Below are positions 19,185 to 27,835 of a DNA stretch of 64,000 nucleotides, piece after piece. The number at the start of each line of letters is the position of its first letter. Position 1 is the first letter of the stretch. The DNA is from Pedobacter frigidisoli (GTDB lineage Bacteria > Bacteroidota > Bacteroidia > Sphingobacteriales > Sphingobacteriaceae). The translations under genes were made by a program, and so were the position numbers. The stretch is from the NCBI RefSeq assembly GCF_004331675.1, contig NZ_SJSN01000001.1:372001-436000 (forward strand), written 5' to 3'. The notes below the pieces were generated by a model that was not told the DNA's origin, made no database searches, and worked only from the letters and a program-made list of their open reading frames with translations.

Positions 19185-19628
19185 TTAAAAAGGTAAGTCT
19201 CCATTTTCATCTGATGGCCCGATTGTAAACTCATCATGAATTTTCGTTTCTGCATTTTGTGGAATTGAAGTAGTAGTTGTAGGACTTTGCTCAAAATCGC
19301 TTTTCCTGCCTAACATGGTAAAGTTTTCGGCTACAATTTCAGTAACGTATTTCTTTACTTTCTCTTTATCTTCGAAAGATCGCGTTCTTAATTTACCCTC
19401 TATATAAACCAATTTCCCTTTTTGAAGGTATTTTGAGGCTACTTCAGCAAGTCCACGCCACAGTACAATGTTATGCCATTCTGTTTGTTCTACTCGTTTA
19501 CCGTCTTTGTTGTATGTTTCCGAAGTAGCTAATGGAAAACTCGCTACTGTTACGCCACCATCTAAATGGCGCACCTCAGGGTCTTTGCCCAAATGGCCTA
19601 CTAAAATAACTTTGTTAATGCCAGACAT
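19185..19628 (-). CDS. ssb: Single-stranded DNA-binding protein
   Basis: 147 residues with an OB fold: start SGINKVILVGHLGKDPEVR, the EWHNIVLW and YLQKGKLVYIEGKLRTRSFED strands, and a short disordered linker ending in the acidic tip GDLPF that docks partner proteins. It coats ssDNA in replication and repair. It is on the same strand as mutY, 55 bp downstream of it, so the two may be co-transcribed, a pairing common in this phylum. Confidence 0.96.
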   Translation of the reverse strand: MSGINKVILVGHLGKDPEVRHLDGGVTVASFPLATSETYNKDGKRVEQTEWHNIVLWRGLAEVASKYLQKGKLVYIEGKLRTRSFEDKEKVKKYVTEIVAENFTMLGRKSDFEQSPTTTTSIPQNAETKIHDEFTIGPSDENGDLPF

Positions 19629-19683
19629 AAATATTTTTGGTTAGTTTTTTCTTTCTTTATATAAATCCCGCCAAGATGGTTAG

Positions 19684-20745
19684 TTACTCCATTTTATGTT
19701 TATAAAAATATTCTTGAACAAAATCATGAATAACTTTAGGTTGCGGTAACTCATCTAATTTAACTAAAGAAACCCAATTAAGTTCCTTTTGTTTATTAAA
19801 GTTAAATATATAATTTTTTAATGCAAAAAATTGCAAGTGGATTATTTGGTGAGTTAATATATGCCTTTTAGCGCTTTGAAGTATAAAACTAGCATCATTA
19901 CCGAAAGTCTCTTTAACTTCCAGAGCAAACTCAGGACTATATATATCTATTTGAGTATGCGTTTCAATACTTGGGAAATCGTACAGATGCTGCCAAATAT
20001 CACCTGCTTGCCTTTCTATTACCAGAACCTGATCATCGCTTTCGCAAATAAAATAATTAATGAATCTATGTTTTTGACTTGCCTTTTTTAATTTAACTGG
20101 TAAAACATTCACCATATTATTATTAAATGCAAAACACTGCTGGCTTAGCGGACAAATACCACAGTTAGGAGATTTTGGCTTGCATTGTATTGCCCCAAAC
20201 TCCATAATGGATTGATTGTACAAAGCCGGATCTGCCTTATAAAGTAGCTCATTTGCTAGTGCAAAAAACTCCTTTTTACCACTCGGCGAATTTATTGGTG
20301 TATCAATTCCATAAAATCTGGCCAATACCCTAAACACATTTCCATCTACAACTGCACGGGCCTCTCCTGATGAAAATGAGGAAATTGCTGCTGCCGTATA
20401 TTCACCAATTCCTTTCAACTTTATTAGCTCATCATGCAGATATGGGAAGATTCCGTTAAAATCTCTAACCACAATTTGTGCGGTTGCGTGCATATTTCTA
20501 CCCCTTGAGTAATAACCCAAACCCTGCCAGAGCTTTAAAACCCTCGCTTCTGTCGCTGCCGCAAAGTCTAAAACAGTAGGGAAGTTCTCCAGAAATTTAT
20601 TAAAGTAAGGCAGCCCCTGTTCCACCCTAGTTTGTTGTAGTATAATCTCTGATAACCAGATGGTATAAGCATCGTTAGTATGTCGCCAAGGCAGATCTCG
20701 TTTATTTACCAGATACCAATTTATCAGTTCATTTTGGAATGTCAT
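19684..20745 (-). CDS. mutY: A/G-specific adenine DNA glycosylase
   Basis: Removes adenine mispaired with 8-oxoguanine. 353 residues. Catalytic Glu33 in SEIILQQTRV and Asp134 in AVVDGNVFRV line up with E. coli MutY Glu37 and Asp138. The helix-hairpin-helix reads KGIGEYTAAAISSF, and the [4Fe-4S] ligands are Cys188, Cys195, Cys198 and Cys204 (C-x6-C-x2-C-x5-C). The C-terminal part (about 225-350) is the NUDIX-like 8-oxoG recognition domain. It is divergent from the HU gene and upstream of ssb. Confidence 0.97.
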   Translation of the reverse strand: MTFQNELINWYLVNKRDLPWRHTNDAYTIWLSEIILQQTRVEQGLPYFNKFLENFPTVLDFAAATEARVLKLWQGLGYYSRGRNMHATAQIVVRDFNGIFPYLHDELIKLKGIGEYTAAAISSFSSGEARAVVDGNVFRVLARFYGIDTPINSPSGKKEFFALANELLYKADPALYNQSIMEFGAIQCKPKSPNCGICPLSQQCFAFNNNMVNVLPVKLKKASQKHRFINYFICESDDQVLVIERQAGDIWQHLYDFPSIETHTQIDIYSPEFALEVKETFGNDASFILQSAKRHILTHQIIHLQFFALKNYIFNFNKQKELNWVSLVKLDELPQPKVIHDFVQEYFYKHKME

Positions 20746-20853
20746 TGCTGCAAATTACGGTGTATTTATTGGTTTTAAAAAAAACTTGCAATCCAGTGAT
20801 CACATTGCTCAGAAAAAAATCATCTTTTATTTCCCTATCTCATTAAAAAGCAA

Positions 20854-20861
20854 TACTTTTG
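20854..20861 (+). promoter_or_regulatory. Possible -7 element of the HU gene
   Basis: TACTTTTG matches TAnnTTTG and sits 52 bp before the start codon; no clear TTG lies at the expected -33 spacing. Confidence 0.4.
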
Positions 20862-20913
20862 CAACCCCAAAACAGTAGTAATATTAAAACACAATATATA
20901 TAAATAAGTAAAT

Positions 20914-21216
20914 ATGACTAAGGCAGATATTATTTCAGAAATATCAACAAAAACCGGAATTGAGAAGGTTGATGTACAGGAAACAGTTGAGGCATTTTTC
21001 AAGGTTATCAAAACAAGCATGATTGGCGGTGAAAATGTATACGTAAGAGGCTTCGGTAGCTTTGTTGTTAAAAAGAGAGCGCAGAAAACTGCTAGAAATA
21101 TCTCAAAAAACACTGCAATAATTATCCCAGAACACTTTGTACCTAGCTTTAAACCAGCAAAAGTTTTTGTTGACAAAGTTAAAAGCAACACAAAAAAAAT
21201 TAGCGTAGAAGCTTAA
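20914..21216 (+). CDS. HU/IHF family DNA-binding protein
   Basis: 100 residues. The HU fold is clear: TKADIISEISTKTGIEKVDV helix-turn-helix, then YVRGFGSFVVKKR at the start of the beta arm, and the saddle strand with PSFKPAKVFVDKV. The arm sequence ARNISKNTAIIIPEHFV lacks the classical RNPKTG / IPA tip, which is common for Bacteroidota HU-like paralogues. It bends and compacts DNA. It is the first gene of a run with a TPR protein, 10 bp downstream. Confidence 0.92.
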   Translation: MTKADIISEISTKTGIEKVDVQETVEAFFKVIKTSMIGGENVYVRGFGSFVVKKRAQKTARNISKNTAIIIPEHFVPSFKPAKVFVDKVKSNTKKISVEA

Positions 21217-21226
21217 GTCTTAAATT

Positions 21227-22105
21227 ATGAATAGTAGCATCAGGTCAAAACAAATCATCATTACAGGAGCGGTTTTATTGCTAGTTGCATTTCTATTCAC
21301 AAGAGACATTAAAGGTTTAGTTAAACCAACAGAAGAAAATGGCAAAATGCCTGCAAGTGGCCAAATGGCAGGAGCAGAATCTACCTCATCTTCGACAGCA
21401 CTAAGCATCGAAACTTCCTCTACTGCCGCAAAAAATGTACTGAATAAGAATTTAGCTACAGACATTACAGCATTAGAAATTAGTTACAAAGGTGCTAACG
21501 GTGCAGAAAAAATTGAATTAGCTAAACAATTGGCCCAGAAATGGGATGATGTGGAGCAAATTACGCCATCGGCTCTTTATTTAGAGGTTGTTGCACAAGG
21601 CGAACCATCATCAAAAACATGGTTAGCTGCAGGTAATCAATTTATAAAGGCTTTTGAAAGTACCCAAGATAGTTTAGCACAACCTGCTTTATTGCAGAAA
21701 GCGAATACTTCTTACAAAAATGTATTGGAGAAAGACTCTACAAACATTGAAGCTAAAACTGGCTTAGGTGTTACAATAGTAAATGGCCTGGGTGCACCAA
21801 TGCAAGGTATTGCAATGTTGTTAGAGGTAGTTGCTAAAGAACCTAAAAATGTTAAGGCGAATATGAACTTAGGGATTTTCTCGATAAAATCAGGTCAGTT
21901 TGACAAAGCAATTCCTCGTTTCAATACAGTAATTGCCGCTGCTCCAACCCCTGAAGCCTATTTTTATTTAGGAACAGCTTTAGAAAATTTAGGTAGAAGT
22001 AAAGAAGCAGTTGTTGCTTATTTAGCAAGCAAAAAATTAGCGGCTAACCCAACCTTATCTTCATTCATTGATAAGAAAGTGGCCGAACTAAAGAATAAAA
22101 ATTAA
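21227..22105 (+). CDS. Membrane-anchored tetratricopeptide-repeat protein
   Basis: 292 residues. An N-terminal membrane anchor (about 10-25, IIITGAVLLLVAFLFTRDI) is followed by a Ser/Thr-rich linker and then TPR units from about 85 to 275, the clearest being YKNVLEKDSTNIEAKTGLGV, MNLGIFSIKSGQFDKAIPRF and AYFYLGTALENLGRSKEAVV. It probably exposes a protein-interaction scaffold to the periplasm. It follows HU closely and precedes the basic microprotein. Function unknown. Confidence 0.85.
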   Translation: MNSSIRSKQIIITGAVLLLVAFLFTRDIKGLVKPTEENGKMPASGQMAGAESTSSSTALSIETSSTAAKNVLNKNLATDITALEISYKGANGAEKIELAKQLAQKWDDVEQITPSALYLEVVAQGEPSSKTWLAAGNQFIKAFESTQDSLAQPALLQKANTSYKNVLEKDSTNIEAKTGLGVTIVNGLGAPMQGIAMLLEVVAKEPKNVKANMNLGIFSIKSGQFDKAIPRFNTVIAAAPTPEAYFYLGTALENLGRSKEAVVAYLASKKLAANPTLSSFIDKKVAELKNKN

Positions 22106-22141
22106 TTAACAGATTAATAAAAACATTTAAAACTTAAAACT

Positions 22142-22231
22142 ATGCCAAGCGGTAAAAAAAGAAAGAGACATAAAATGGCTACCCACAAACGTAAAAAACG
22201 TTTAAGAAAAAACAGACATAAGAAAAAATAG
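22142..22231 (+). CDS. 29-residue basic protein, AURKAIP1/COX24 (bS22-like) type
   Basis: Short gene starting ATG CCA AGC GGT; 29 residues with 19 Lys/Arg, beginning MPSGKKRKRHKMATHKRKK and ending HKKK before a TAG. It resembles the AURKAIP1/COX24 domain family, which includes the small-subunit protein bS22 of actinobacteria and a mitochondrial ribosome component, so a ribosomal role is likely. It is 36 bp after the TPR gene, 158 bp before RNase G, and is followed by a perfect hairpin (22255-22288). The family assignment is from memory of similar Bacteroidota entries. Confidence 0.75.
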   Translation: MPSGKKRKRHKMATHKRKKRLRKNRHKKK

Positions 22232-22254
22232 TTTTCTTATCTTGATAAAAGCCC

Positions 22255-22288
22255 TTTAAACCTCATAGTAACCACTGTGAGGTTTAAA
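22255..22288. other. Perfect 11-bp inverted repeat after the microprotein gene
   Basis: TTTAAACCTCA (22255-22265) and TGAGGTTTAAA (22278-22288) with a 12-nt loop. It has no T tail, so it may be a poor terminator, an mRNA-stabilising 3' hairpin or an RNase G cleavage signal. Confidence 0.6.
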
Positions 22289-22388
22289 GTATTTATATGA
22301 TTTTTTTATTGTATTTATTTTGGCTTCATCAATGTTTTCTTATTTACTATCCATTTGTTAATAGGCGAAAGCCTTAAATCTGTAGCTG

Positions 22389-23939
22389 TTGGTAAAAGAA
22401 TTAATTATCAATTCGACTCCTACCGGAGTTACCATAGCGTTGATTGAAGACAAACAACTTGTTGAGCTTCACAAAGAACAAATCAATAATAACTACGCCG
22501 TAGGCGATATTTATTTAGGCCGCATTAAAAAAATTATGCCAGGCCTGAATGCTGCTTTCGTGGATGTTGGTTATGAAAAGGATGCTTTTTTGCATTATTT
22601 TGATTTAGGCCCACAGGTACAATCTTTAATTAAGCTAACGAAGATCAAGCGTAATGGCTCGGTTACAGGCACATTATTAGATAATTTAAAGCTAGAAGCC
22701 GATATAAACAAGGCAGGCAAAATTTCTGATGTGCTGGCTAAAAACATGCTCCTACCCGTACAAATTGCCAAAGAGCCAATTTCTACTAAAGGACCGCGTT
22801 TAAGCTCCGACATTTCGATTGCCGGTAGGTATGTGGTACTGGTGCCATTCTCCAATACCATATCTGTATCAAAAAAAATTAAAAGTAATACCGAACGTAA
22901 TCGCTTAAAAAAGATTATTGAAAGTATTAAGCCTCAAAATTTTGGGGTAATTATCAGAACTGTTTCTGAGGGGCGAGGGGTTGCCGAAATGCAAAAAGAT
23001 CTATTAGATTTAATTGCTAAATGGGAAAACTTCATTAAAAAAATGCCTTCTACCGAACCTGCAAAAAGAGTTTGGGGAGAAATGGACAGATCGTCTACGT
23101 TGATTCGTGATATTCTGAATCCTGATTTTACAAACGTTTATGTGAGTACGCCTGAGCTGTACGATGATATCCGTTCTTATGTACACGATATTTCTCCAGA
23201 AATGGAAAAGATTGTTAAACTGTACAAACAGAAAGAACCCATCTTCGAACATTTTGGAATAGAAAAGCAGATTAAAAATGCTTTTGGAAAAACAGTAAAC
23301 TTACCCGGTGGTTCTTACTTAGTTGTAGAGCATACCGAAGCACTTCACGTTATAGATGTGAATAGTGGAAACCGTACTGCCAGTAAAGAAAATCAAGAAG
23401 AGAACGCTTTACAGGTAAATAAAGAAGCGGCTAAAGAAATTGCCCGTCAATTGCGCTTGCGTGATATGGGTGGTATTGTGGTAATCGATTTTATCGATAT
23501 GCACAAACCGACAAACCGTAAAATGCTATTCGATTATTTGCGTGAGCTGATGTTATTGGATAGAGCCAAACATACAATTTTGCCTCCAAGCAAATTTGGT
23601 TTGGTACAAATCACCAGACAACGTGTTCGTCCGGAGATGAATATTGTTACGGTAGAAAAGTGCCCTGCATGCGGTGGTACTGGAGAAATTAAAGCGAGTA
23701 TTGTTTTAATGGATGATATTGAGAATAACCTTAATTATATTTTACGTGAGCAAAATGAAAAAGGCGTAACGCTTTGCGTTCACCCTTACATAGAGGCTTA
23801 CATTACTAAAGGAATTTTCAACCTCCAACGCCGTTGGTATTTTAAGTATGGCCAATGGGTAAAAGTAAAGGCACAATCATCGTATTACTTAAATGAGTTT
23901 CACTTCATTTCCTCAAAAGATGAAGAGATAAAATTATAA
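22389..23939 (+). CDS. rng: Ribonuclease E/G family protein (RNase G)
   Basis: 516-residue endoribonuclease for rRNA maturation and mRNA decay. N-terminal S1-like domain (GDIYLGRIKKIMPGLNAAFVDVGYEKDAFL, about 37-66), then the catalytic core with metal-binding Asp residues in HVIDVNSG (near 319) and VVIDFIDM (near 363), the CPACGGTGEI zinc link near 422, and a short C-terminus. The start is TTG at 22389: an in-frame TAG sits two codons upstream at 22383-22385 and the next ATG is far inside the S1 domain. A terminator lies 17 bp beyond the stop. Confidence 0.95.
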   Translation: MVKELIINSTPTGVTIALIEDKQLVELHKEQINNNYAVGDIYLGRIKKIMPGLNAAFVDVGYEKDAFLHYFDLGPQVQSLIKLTKIKRNGSVTGTLLDNLKLEADINKAGKISDVLAKNMLLPVQIAKEPISTKGPRLSSDISIAGRYVVLVPFSNTISVSKKIKSNTERNRLKKIIESIKPQNFGVIIRTVSEGRGVAEMQKDLLDLIAKWENFIKKMPSTEPAKRVWGEMDRSSTLIRDILNPDFTNVYVSTPELYDDIRSYVHDISPEMEKIVKLYKQKEPIFEHFGIEKQIKNAFGKTVNLPGGSYLVVEHTEALHVIDVNSGNRTASKENQEENALQVNKEAAKEIARQLRLRDMGGIVVIDFIDMHKPTNRKMLFDYLRELMLLDRAKHTILPPSKFGLVQITRQRVRPEMNIVTVEKCPACGGTGEIKASIVLMDDIENNLNYILREQNEKGVTLCVHPYIEAYITKGIFNLQRRWYFKYGQWVKVKAQSSYYLNEFHFISSKDEEIKL

Positions 23940-23955
23940 CTCAAAACACATTTGC

Positions 23956-23987
23956 AAAAGCCTGGATTTTTAAAATTCAGGCTTTTT
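23956..23987 (+). terminator. Rho-independent terminator after rng
   Basis: AAAAGCCTG (23956-23964) pairs with CAGGCTTTT (23978-23986), with A/T pairs in the loop and a short T tail. Confidence 0.88.
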
Positions 23988-24306
23988 GCTTTTAAAGGAA
24001 CTTGGAAAACTTCGCTCCGTAGTTCTTGGCAAAATCAGTCCTGCCATTCACTACAATCTTTTTTGCCATGAATTAGCTTCGTTACTGATAGAAAATAAGC
24101 AATTGCAGCTATTCCGAGGAGGAGTTTTTGGAAGGCAAAAAAGTATTTTCGTTGCTGTCAGGTTTAAAACCACAAGTTAATTGCAGCTAAAAAATATGGC
24201 GGCTATGACAATCCTAATTGCCTTTCACAAGCTATAATTATGTTTAAAAAAATAAATCCACTTTCGAGCGTTAAAGGTTAAATTCGTAATCTAAAAACTA
24301 AATCAA
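23988..24306. other. Non-coding spacer between rng and radA
   Basis: About 320 bp. It contains a 64-codon open stretch (23986-24180) without a recognisable product and with an unconvincing start inside the terminator. Segments such as ACTACAATC and GCAATTGCAGCTATTCC look like a decayed dispersed element, but I found no second clear copy here. No promoter could be defended. Confidence 0.5.
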
Positions 24307-25683
24307 TTGGCAAAAACAAAAACTGCATATTTCTGTCAAAGCTGTGGACAAGAATCGGCAAAGTGGCTGGGTAAATGTCCATCGTGTGGTCAATGGAATA
24401 CATTTGTGGAAGAAGTTGTAGAAAAAACTTCAGCATCTATTCCTACTTGGAAAAGCGATACAAGTTCGAGAAAGTTAAGCAAACCGAGTAAGGTTGATGA
24501 AATACAATCATCAACGGAAAGAAGAATTTTAACTGGCGATAAAGAATTAGATCGTGTTTTAGGAGGTGGTTTGGTAGAAGGATCGCTAGTGCTTATTGGC
24601 GGGGAACCTGGCATAGGAAAATCAACTTTGATGCTGCAGTTGGCCTTAAATATCAAGGGCAAAAAATTACTTTACATTTCTGGCGAGGAAAGCGAGCAGC
24701 AAATTAAAATGCGAGCAGAAAGAATTCAGGAAAGTCCATCATCAGATTGCTACATTTTAACAGAAACATCAACCCAAAATATTTTTAAGCAAATAGAAAT
24801 TTTACAGCCTGAGATTTTGGTTGTCGATTCTATTCAAACCCTACATTCATCACACATCGATTCTACTCCAGGAAGTGTATCGCAAGTACGGGAATGTACC
24901 GCCGAACTTTTACGTTTTGCAAAAGAAACAGGCGTGCCCGTTTTCTTAATCGGTCATATAACCAAAGATGGTGCAATTGCTGGTCCAAAAATACTGGAGC
25001 ACATGGTTGACACGGTTTTGCAGTTCGAGGGCGACAGGCATCACGTCTATCGCATTCTACGATCAATCAAAAATCGCTTTGGTGCTGCTGCCGAACTTGG
25101 AATTTACGAAATGCAAGGAAGTGGGTTGAGGGAAGTTTCCAATCCATCAGAAATTCTTTTATCGCAAAGGGATGAGGAACTAAGCGGTATCGCTATTGCA
25201 GCAATGCTCGAGGGCGCCAGACCAATGCTCATTGAGACACAGGCTTTAGTTAGTCCGGCGGCTTATGGCACGCCACAAAGATCTGCTACAGGTTTCGATA
25301 CCAGAAGAATGAACATGTTATTAGCTGTTCTTGAAAAACGTTGTGGTTTTAGATTGAGTACGCAAGACGTTTTTTTAAATATTGCTGGCGGAATCCGTGT
25401 AGAAGATCCAGCGATAGATTTGGCTGTGCTTATTGCCATTATTTCTTCTCATCAAGATATTTCGATATCATCCAAGAACTGCTTTGCTGCAGAAGTTGGC
25501 TTATCAGGAGAAATAAGGGCCGTAAATAGAATTGAACAAAGAATAGCAGAAGCTGACAAATTAGGCTTTGAGACCATCTATATTTCTAAATACAATTTAA
25601 AGGGAATAGATATCTCTAAATATAATATAGAAATTAAAGCGGTAAGTAAAATTGAAGAGGTTTTTAGCCTTATTTTCGGATAA
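24307..25683 (+). CDS. radA: DNA repair protein RadA
   Basis: RecA-like helicase that helps branch migration in recombinational repair. 458 residues. Zinc finger ligands Cys10, Cys13, Cys24 and Cys27; Walker A GGEPGIGKSTL near 98; Walker B-type ILVVDSIQT near 167; RadA-specific KNRFGAAAELGIYEM near 256; and a Lon-protease-like C-terminal domain (about 270-458). The start is TTG at 24307, fixed by family alignment (AKTKTAYFCQSCG) and by an in-frame TAA five codons upstream. Confidence 0.97.
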   Translation: MAKTKTAYFCQSCGQESAKWLGKCPSCGQWNTFVEEVVEKTSASIPTWKSDTSSRKLSKPSKVDEIQSSTERRILTGDKELDRVLGGGLVEGSLVLIGGEPGIGKSTLMLQLALNIKGKKLLYISGEESEQQIKMRAERIQESPSSDCYILTETSTQNIFKQIEILQPEILVVDSIQTLHSSHIDSTPGSVSQVRECTAELLRFAKETGVPVFLIGHITKDGAIAGPKILEHMVDTVLQFEGDRHHVYRILRSIKNRFGAAAELGIYEMQGSGLREVSNPSEILLSQRDEELSGIAIAAMLEGARPMLIETQALVSPAAYGTPQRSATGFDTRRMNMLLAVLEKRCGFRLSTQDVFLNIAGGIRVEDPAIDLAVLIAIISSHQDISISSKNCFAAEVGLSGEIRAVNRIEQRIAEADKLGFETIYISKYNLKGIDISKYNIEIKAVSKIEEVFSLIFG

Positions 25684-25911
25684 TTTGAATGGGGCATTGG
25701 GAAAATAATCAACAAAATTCCACAATTCGATTAATTAATTCCCCACATCCACAGTTAAGGAATTTTTGGCACAGCATTACAAAAACCCGTAAAACACTAA
25801 TAATCAACAAAATAAAAGGAATTATGTGTGCCAATTAGTTTTTGGATTAACATTTGCCTAAGGTAATATGTTGTACATCATGGGATGTGATCTATAACAA
25901 TAGGGATGATT
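25684..25911. other. Spacer downstream of radA, no gene found
   Basis: About 230 bp between the radA stop and a Rho-independent terminator. No open frame of credible length. It could be a long radA 3' untranslated region or encode a small RNA ending at 25946. Confidence 0.4.
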
Positions 25912-25946
25912 TTCCTCGTTACTGAGAGCTAGCGAGGATTTTTTTT
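25912..25946 (+). terminator. Rho-independent terminator without an adjacent gene
   Basis: TCCTCGTTA (25913-25921) pairs with TAGCGAGGA (25930-25938), one G-U, followed by eight T. It lies 230 bp after radA and 75 bp before the DUF4920 start. Confidence 0.82.
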
Positions 25947-25956
25947 GTCTTAACTA

Positions 25957-25993
25957 TTCTAGATAAATTTAAATAACTTTGTTCTAGATAAAT
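25957..25993 (+). promoter_or_regulatory. Direct repeats around a -7 element before the DUF4920 gene
   Basis: TTCTAGATAAAT occurs at 25957-25968 and 25982-25993 (25 bp apart) and brackets TAACTTTG (25974-25981), which fits the TAnnTTTG -7 consensus. It may be a repressor operator. No clear TTG at -33. Confidence 0.5.
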
Positions 25994-26020
25994 AATCGGA
26001 ACAATTTTAAATTAACAACA

Positions 26021-26485
26021 ATGAAAAAGATCATTTTAAGTTTAGGCTTTTGCTTAGTTGCAGCATTTGCTTTTGCACAATCAGCATATACTGGTCAAAA
26101 ATTTGGAGAAGAAGTTAAGCCTGGTGATATTAAGCCAGCTGCTAAAATGGAAGCTGCAATGGGCGATAAAAAAACTACCGACATGAAAATTGAAGGTAAA
26201 GTGGTAGATGTTTGCAAGAAAAAAGGCTGCTGGATGACTTTGGAAATGCCAAACGGCGATCCGATGCGTGTAACTTTTAAAGATTACGCTTTCTTTATGC
26301 CAATGGATATTGTAGGCAAAAAGGTTGTTTTAGATGGTATTGCGAAAAAACAAACTATCTCTGTAGAAACCTTGCGCCACTATGCAGAAGATGCTAAAAA
26401 AACGCCAGAAGAGGTAGCAAAAATTACTGATCCAAAAAGAGAATTGGCTTTCGAAGCTAAAGGTGTTGTGATTTTAGATAAATAA
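26021..26485 (+). CDS. DUF4920 secreted protein
   Basis: 154 residues: Sec signal peptide (1-20, ending AFAFAQ), then a small beta-barrel-like domain typical of DUF4920. The most distinctive segment is KVVDVCKKKGCWMTLEMPNG near 60-80 with a Cys pair, and YAFFMPMDIVGKKVVLDG follows. The C-terminal part is rich in Lys/Glu. Periplasmic; the function of the family is unknown. A possible operator (direct repeats) lies just upstream. Monocistronic, ending in a bidirectional terminator shared with ilvE. Confidence 0.88.
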   Translation: MKKIILSLGFCLVAAFAFAQSAYTGQKFGEEVKPGDIKPAAKMEAAMGDKKTTDMKIEGKVVDVCKKKGCWMTLEMPNGDPMRVTFKDYAFFMPMDIVGKKVVLDGIAKKQTISVETLRHYAEDAKKTPEEVAKITDPKRELAFEAKGVVILDK

Positions 26486-26498
26486 TTGAATTGACGTT

Positions 26499-26556
26499 AC
26501 CCTGAATTTATTTCTGGGTATTAATTATAAAGATGCTGAAATAAAATCAGCATGAC
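26499..26556. repeat. Dispersed CCCTGAA / GATGCTGA...TCAGCAT hairpin repeat
   Basis: ACCCTGAA...TGGGT (26499-26519) followed by ATGCTGA (26533-26539) / TCAGCAT (26547-26553) and GACG. This family is common in Bacteroidota spacers; another copy is at 35281-35400. Confidence 0.7.
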
Positions 26557-26567
26557 GATAATGTAAT

Positions 26568-26608
26568 AAAAAAATGCCCGGTACATATACTTGTAGCGGG
26601 CATTTTTA
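26568..26608. terminator. Bidirectional terminator between DUF4920 and ilvE genes
   Basis: AAAATGCCCG (26571-26580) pairs with CGGGCATTTT (26597-26606), with A and T runs on both sides, so it works on either strand of the convergent pair. Confidence 0.88.
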
Positions 26609-26625
26609 TGATATGATATCTTGAA

Positions 26626-27690
26626 CTACAAAACCCAGTTCCAACCAAATTCATCCGCAGCTAAACCGTAACGAATATCATTTAGTTTTTTAGCGATACT
26701 GTTAGAAATATTTCTAGTTGATGGATCAGACAATTGATAAAGCTCGCCTAGATAGCCAATTTCACCTACATGCGTTACAGTTGCAGCAGTACCGGCAGCA
26801 AATGCCTCAGTTAAGCTACCATCTTTAATGCCATCAATTACTTCTTTTACAGAAACCCTGCGTTCTTCAACCTCAATTCCTGCTTCTTTAGCCAATTTTA
26901 TAATTGTATCGCGAGTAACACCATCCAATACCGTACTGCGTACCGATGGCGTAACCAATTTACCGTTGATTACAAAAATCAGATTTGCAGTTCCTGCTTC
27001 CTCAATAAATTCGTGAGTTACAGAATCCGTCCATATTAATTGGTCGAAACCCTCTTTTTTAGCTTGCTCAAAAGGATATAAAGAACGAGCGTAGTTACCA
27101 GCAGTTTTTGCAAAGCCCACACCACCTTCATCAGCACGTGTAAATTCGGTTTCGATTTTAACTTTTAGCGCTTTACTATAATAAGGACCCGTTGGCGTTG
27201 TTAACAAGGCAAACTTATAAGTATCTGATGCTTTAACACCTAAGTAAGGATCCATTGCAAACATTACCGGACGAATATATAAGGCGTAATCCTCTTGGTT
27301 TGGAACCCATTTTTCATCAACACTAATTAATGCCGCTAAACCTTGCATAAAAATCTCTTCAGGAATGGTTGGCATCGACATTCTAGCTGCCGATTTATTG
27401 AAGCGCTCGAAGTTCTTATCAGCACGGAAAACACTGATTTTTCCACTTGGTTGGCGATAAGCTTTTAAACCCTCGAAAATTGCCTGTCCGTAATGAAGCG
27501 CAGAAATTGCTGGACTCATTGGAATTGGGCCATACGGAATAATTTGTAAATTTTTCCATTCGCCATCTTCAAAATCGGCAGTAAACATGTGATCGGTAAA
27601 AACCTTACCGAAAGGTAACTCTGAAAAATCAGTAACTGATAAACGTGTTTGCTCAGCTTTGGTGATCTTTATATCTAATGTCTCGGTCAT
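26626..27690 (-). CDS. ilvE: Branched-chain amino acid aminotransferase
   Basis: PLP enzyme of fold type IV, 354 residues, final transamination to Leu, Ile and Val and first step of their breakdown. The long type (with ISALHYGQAIFEGLKAYR near 60) fits the BCAT subgroup of eukaryotes and Bacteroidota. PLP lysine in GFAKTAGNYARSLYP near 195; EEAGTANLIFVINGKLVTP near 235; AAGTAATVTHVGEIGY near 305. The leader contains a 69-bp inverted-repeat element (27705-27773). The tryptophan-dioxygenase gene lies upstream on the same strand. Confidence 0.96.
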   Translation of the reverse strand: MTETLDIKITKAEQTRLSVTDFSELPFGKVFTDHMFTADFEDGEWKNLQIIPYGPIPMSPAISALHYGQAIFEGLKAYRQPSGKISVFRADKNFERFNKSAARMSMPTIPEEIFMQGLAALISVDEKWVPNQEDYALYIRPVMFAMDPYLGVKASDTYKFALLTTPTGPYYSKALKVKIETEFTRADEGGVGFAKTAGNYARSLYPFEQAKKEGFDQLIWTDSVTHEFIEEAGTANLIFVINGKLVTPSVRSTVLDGVTRDTIIKLAKEAGIEVEERRVSVKEVIDGIKDGSLTEAFAAGTAATVTHVGEIGYLGELYQLSDPSTRNISNSIAKKLNDIRYGLAADEFGWNWVL

Positions 27691-27704
27691 TATTTAGGAA
27701 TTTT

Positions 27705-27773
27705 GAATGAGTGATTGATAGAATAATTGAATGTGAATGATAAGTATTCTCTAATTCAATAAATCACTCATTC
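27705..27773. repeat. 69-bp element with 12-bp terminal inverted repeats
   Basis: GAATGAGTGATT (27705-27716) and AATCACTCATTC (27762-27773) pair perfectly. It sits between the tryptophan-dioxygenase stop and the ilvE start, both on the minus strand. Same architecture as the elements at 10958, 13738 and 57268 but a different sequence. Confidence 0.78.
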
Positions 27774-27835
27774 TGTCATTATTTATTTTTCGCAAATTAA
27801 GAAAAAACGTGCTTTTTTAATAGCTTTTTCTGATA

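Noticed and set aside
23986..24180. 64-codon open frame between rng and radA
   Set aside because: It starts inside the rng terminator, has no recognisable product and no promoter.
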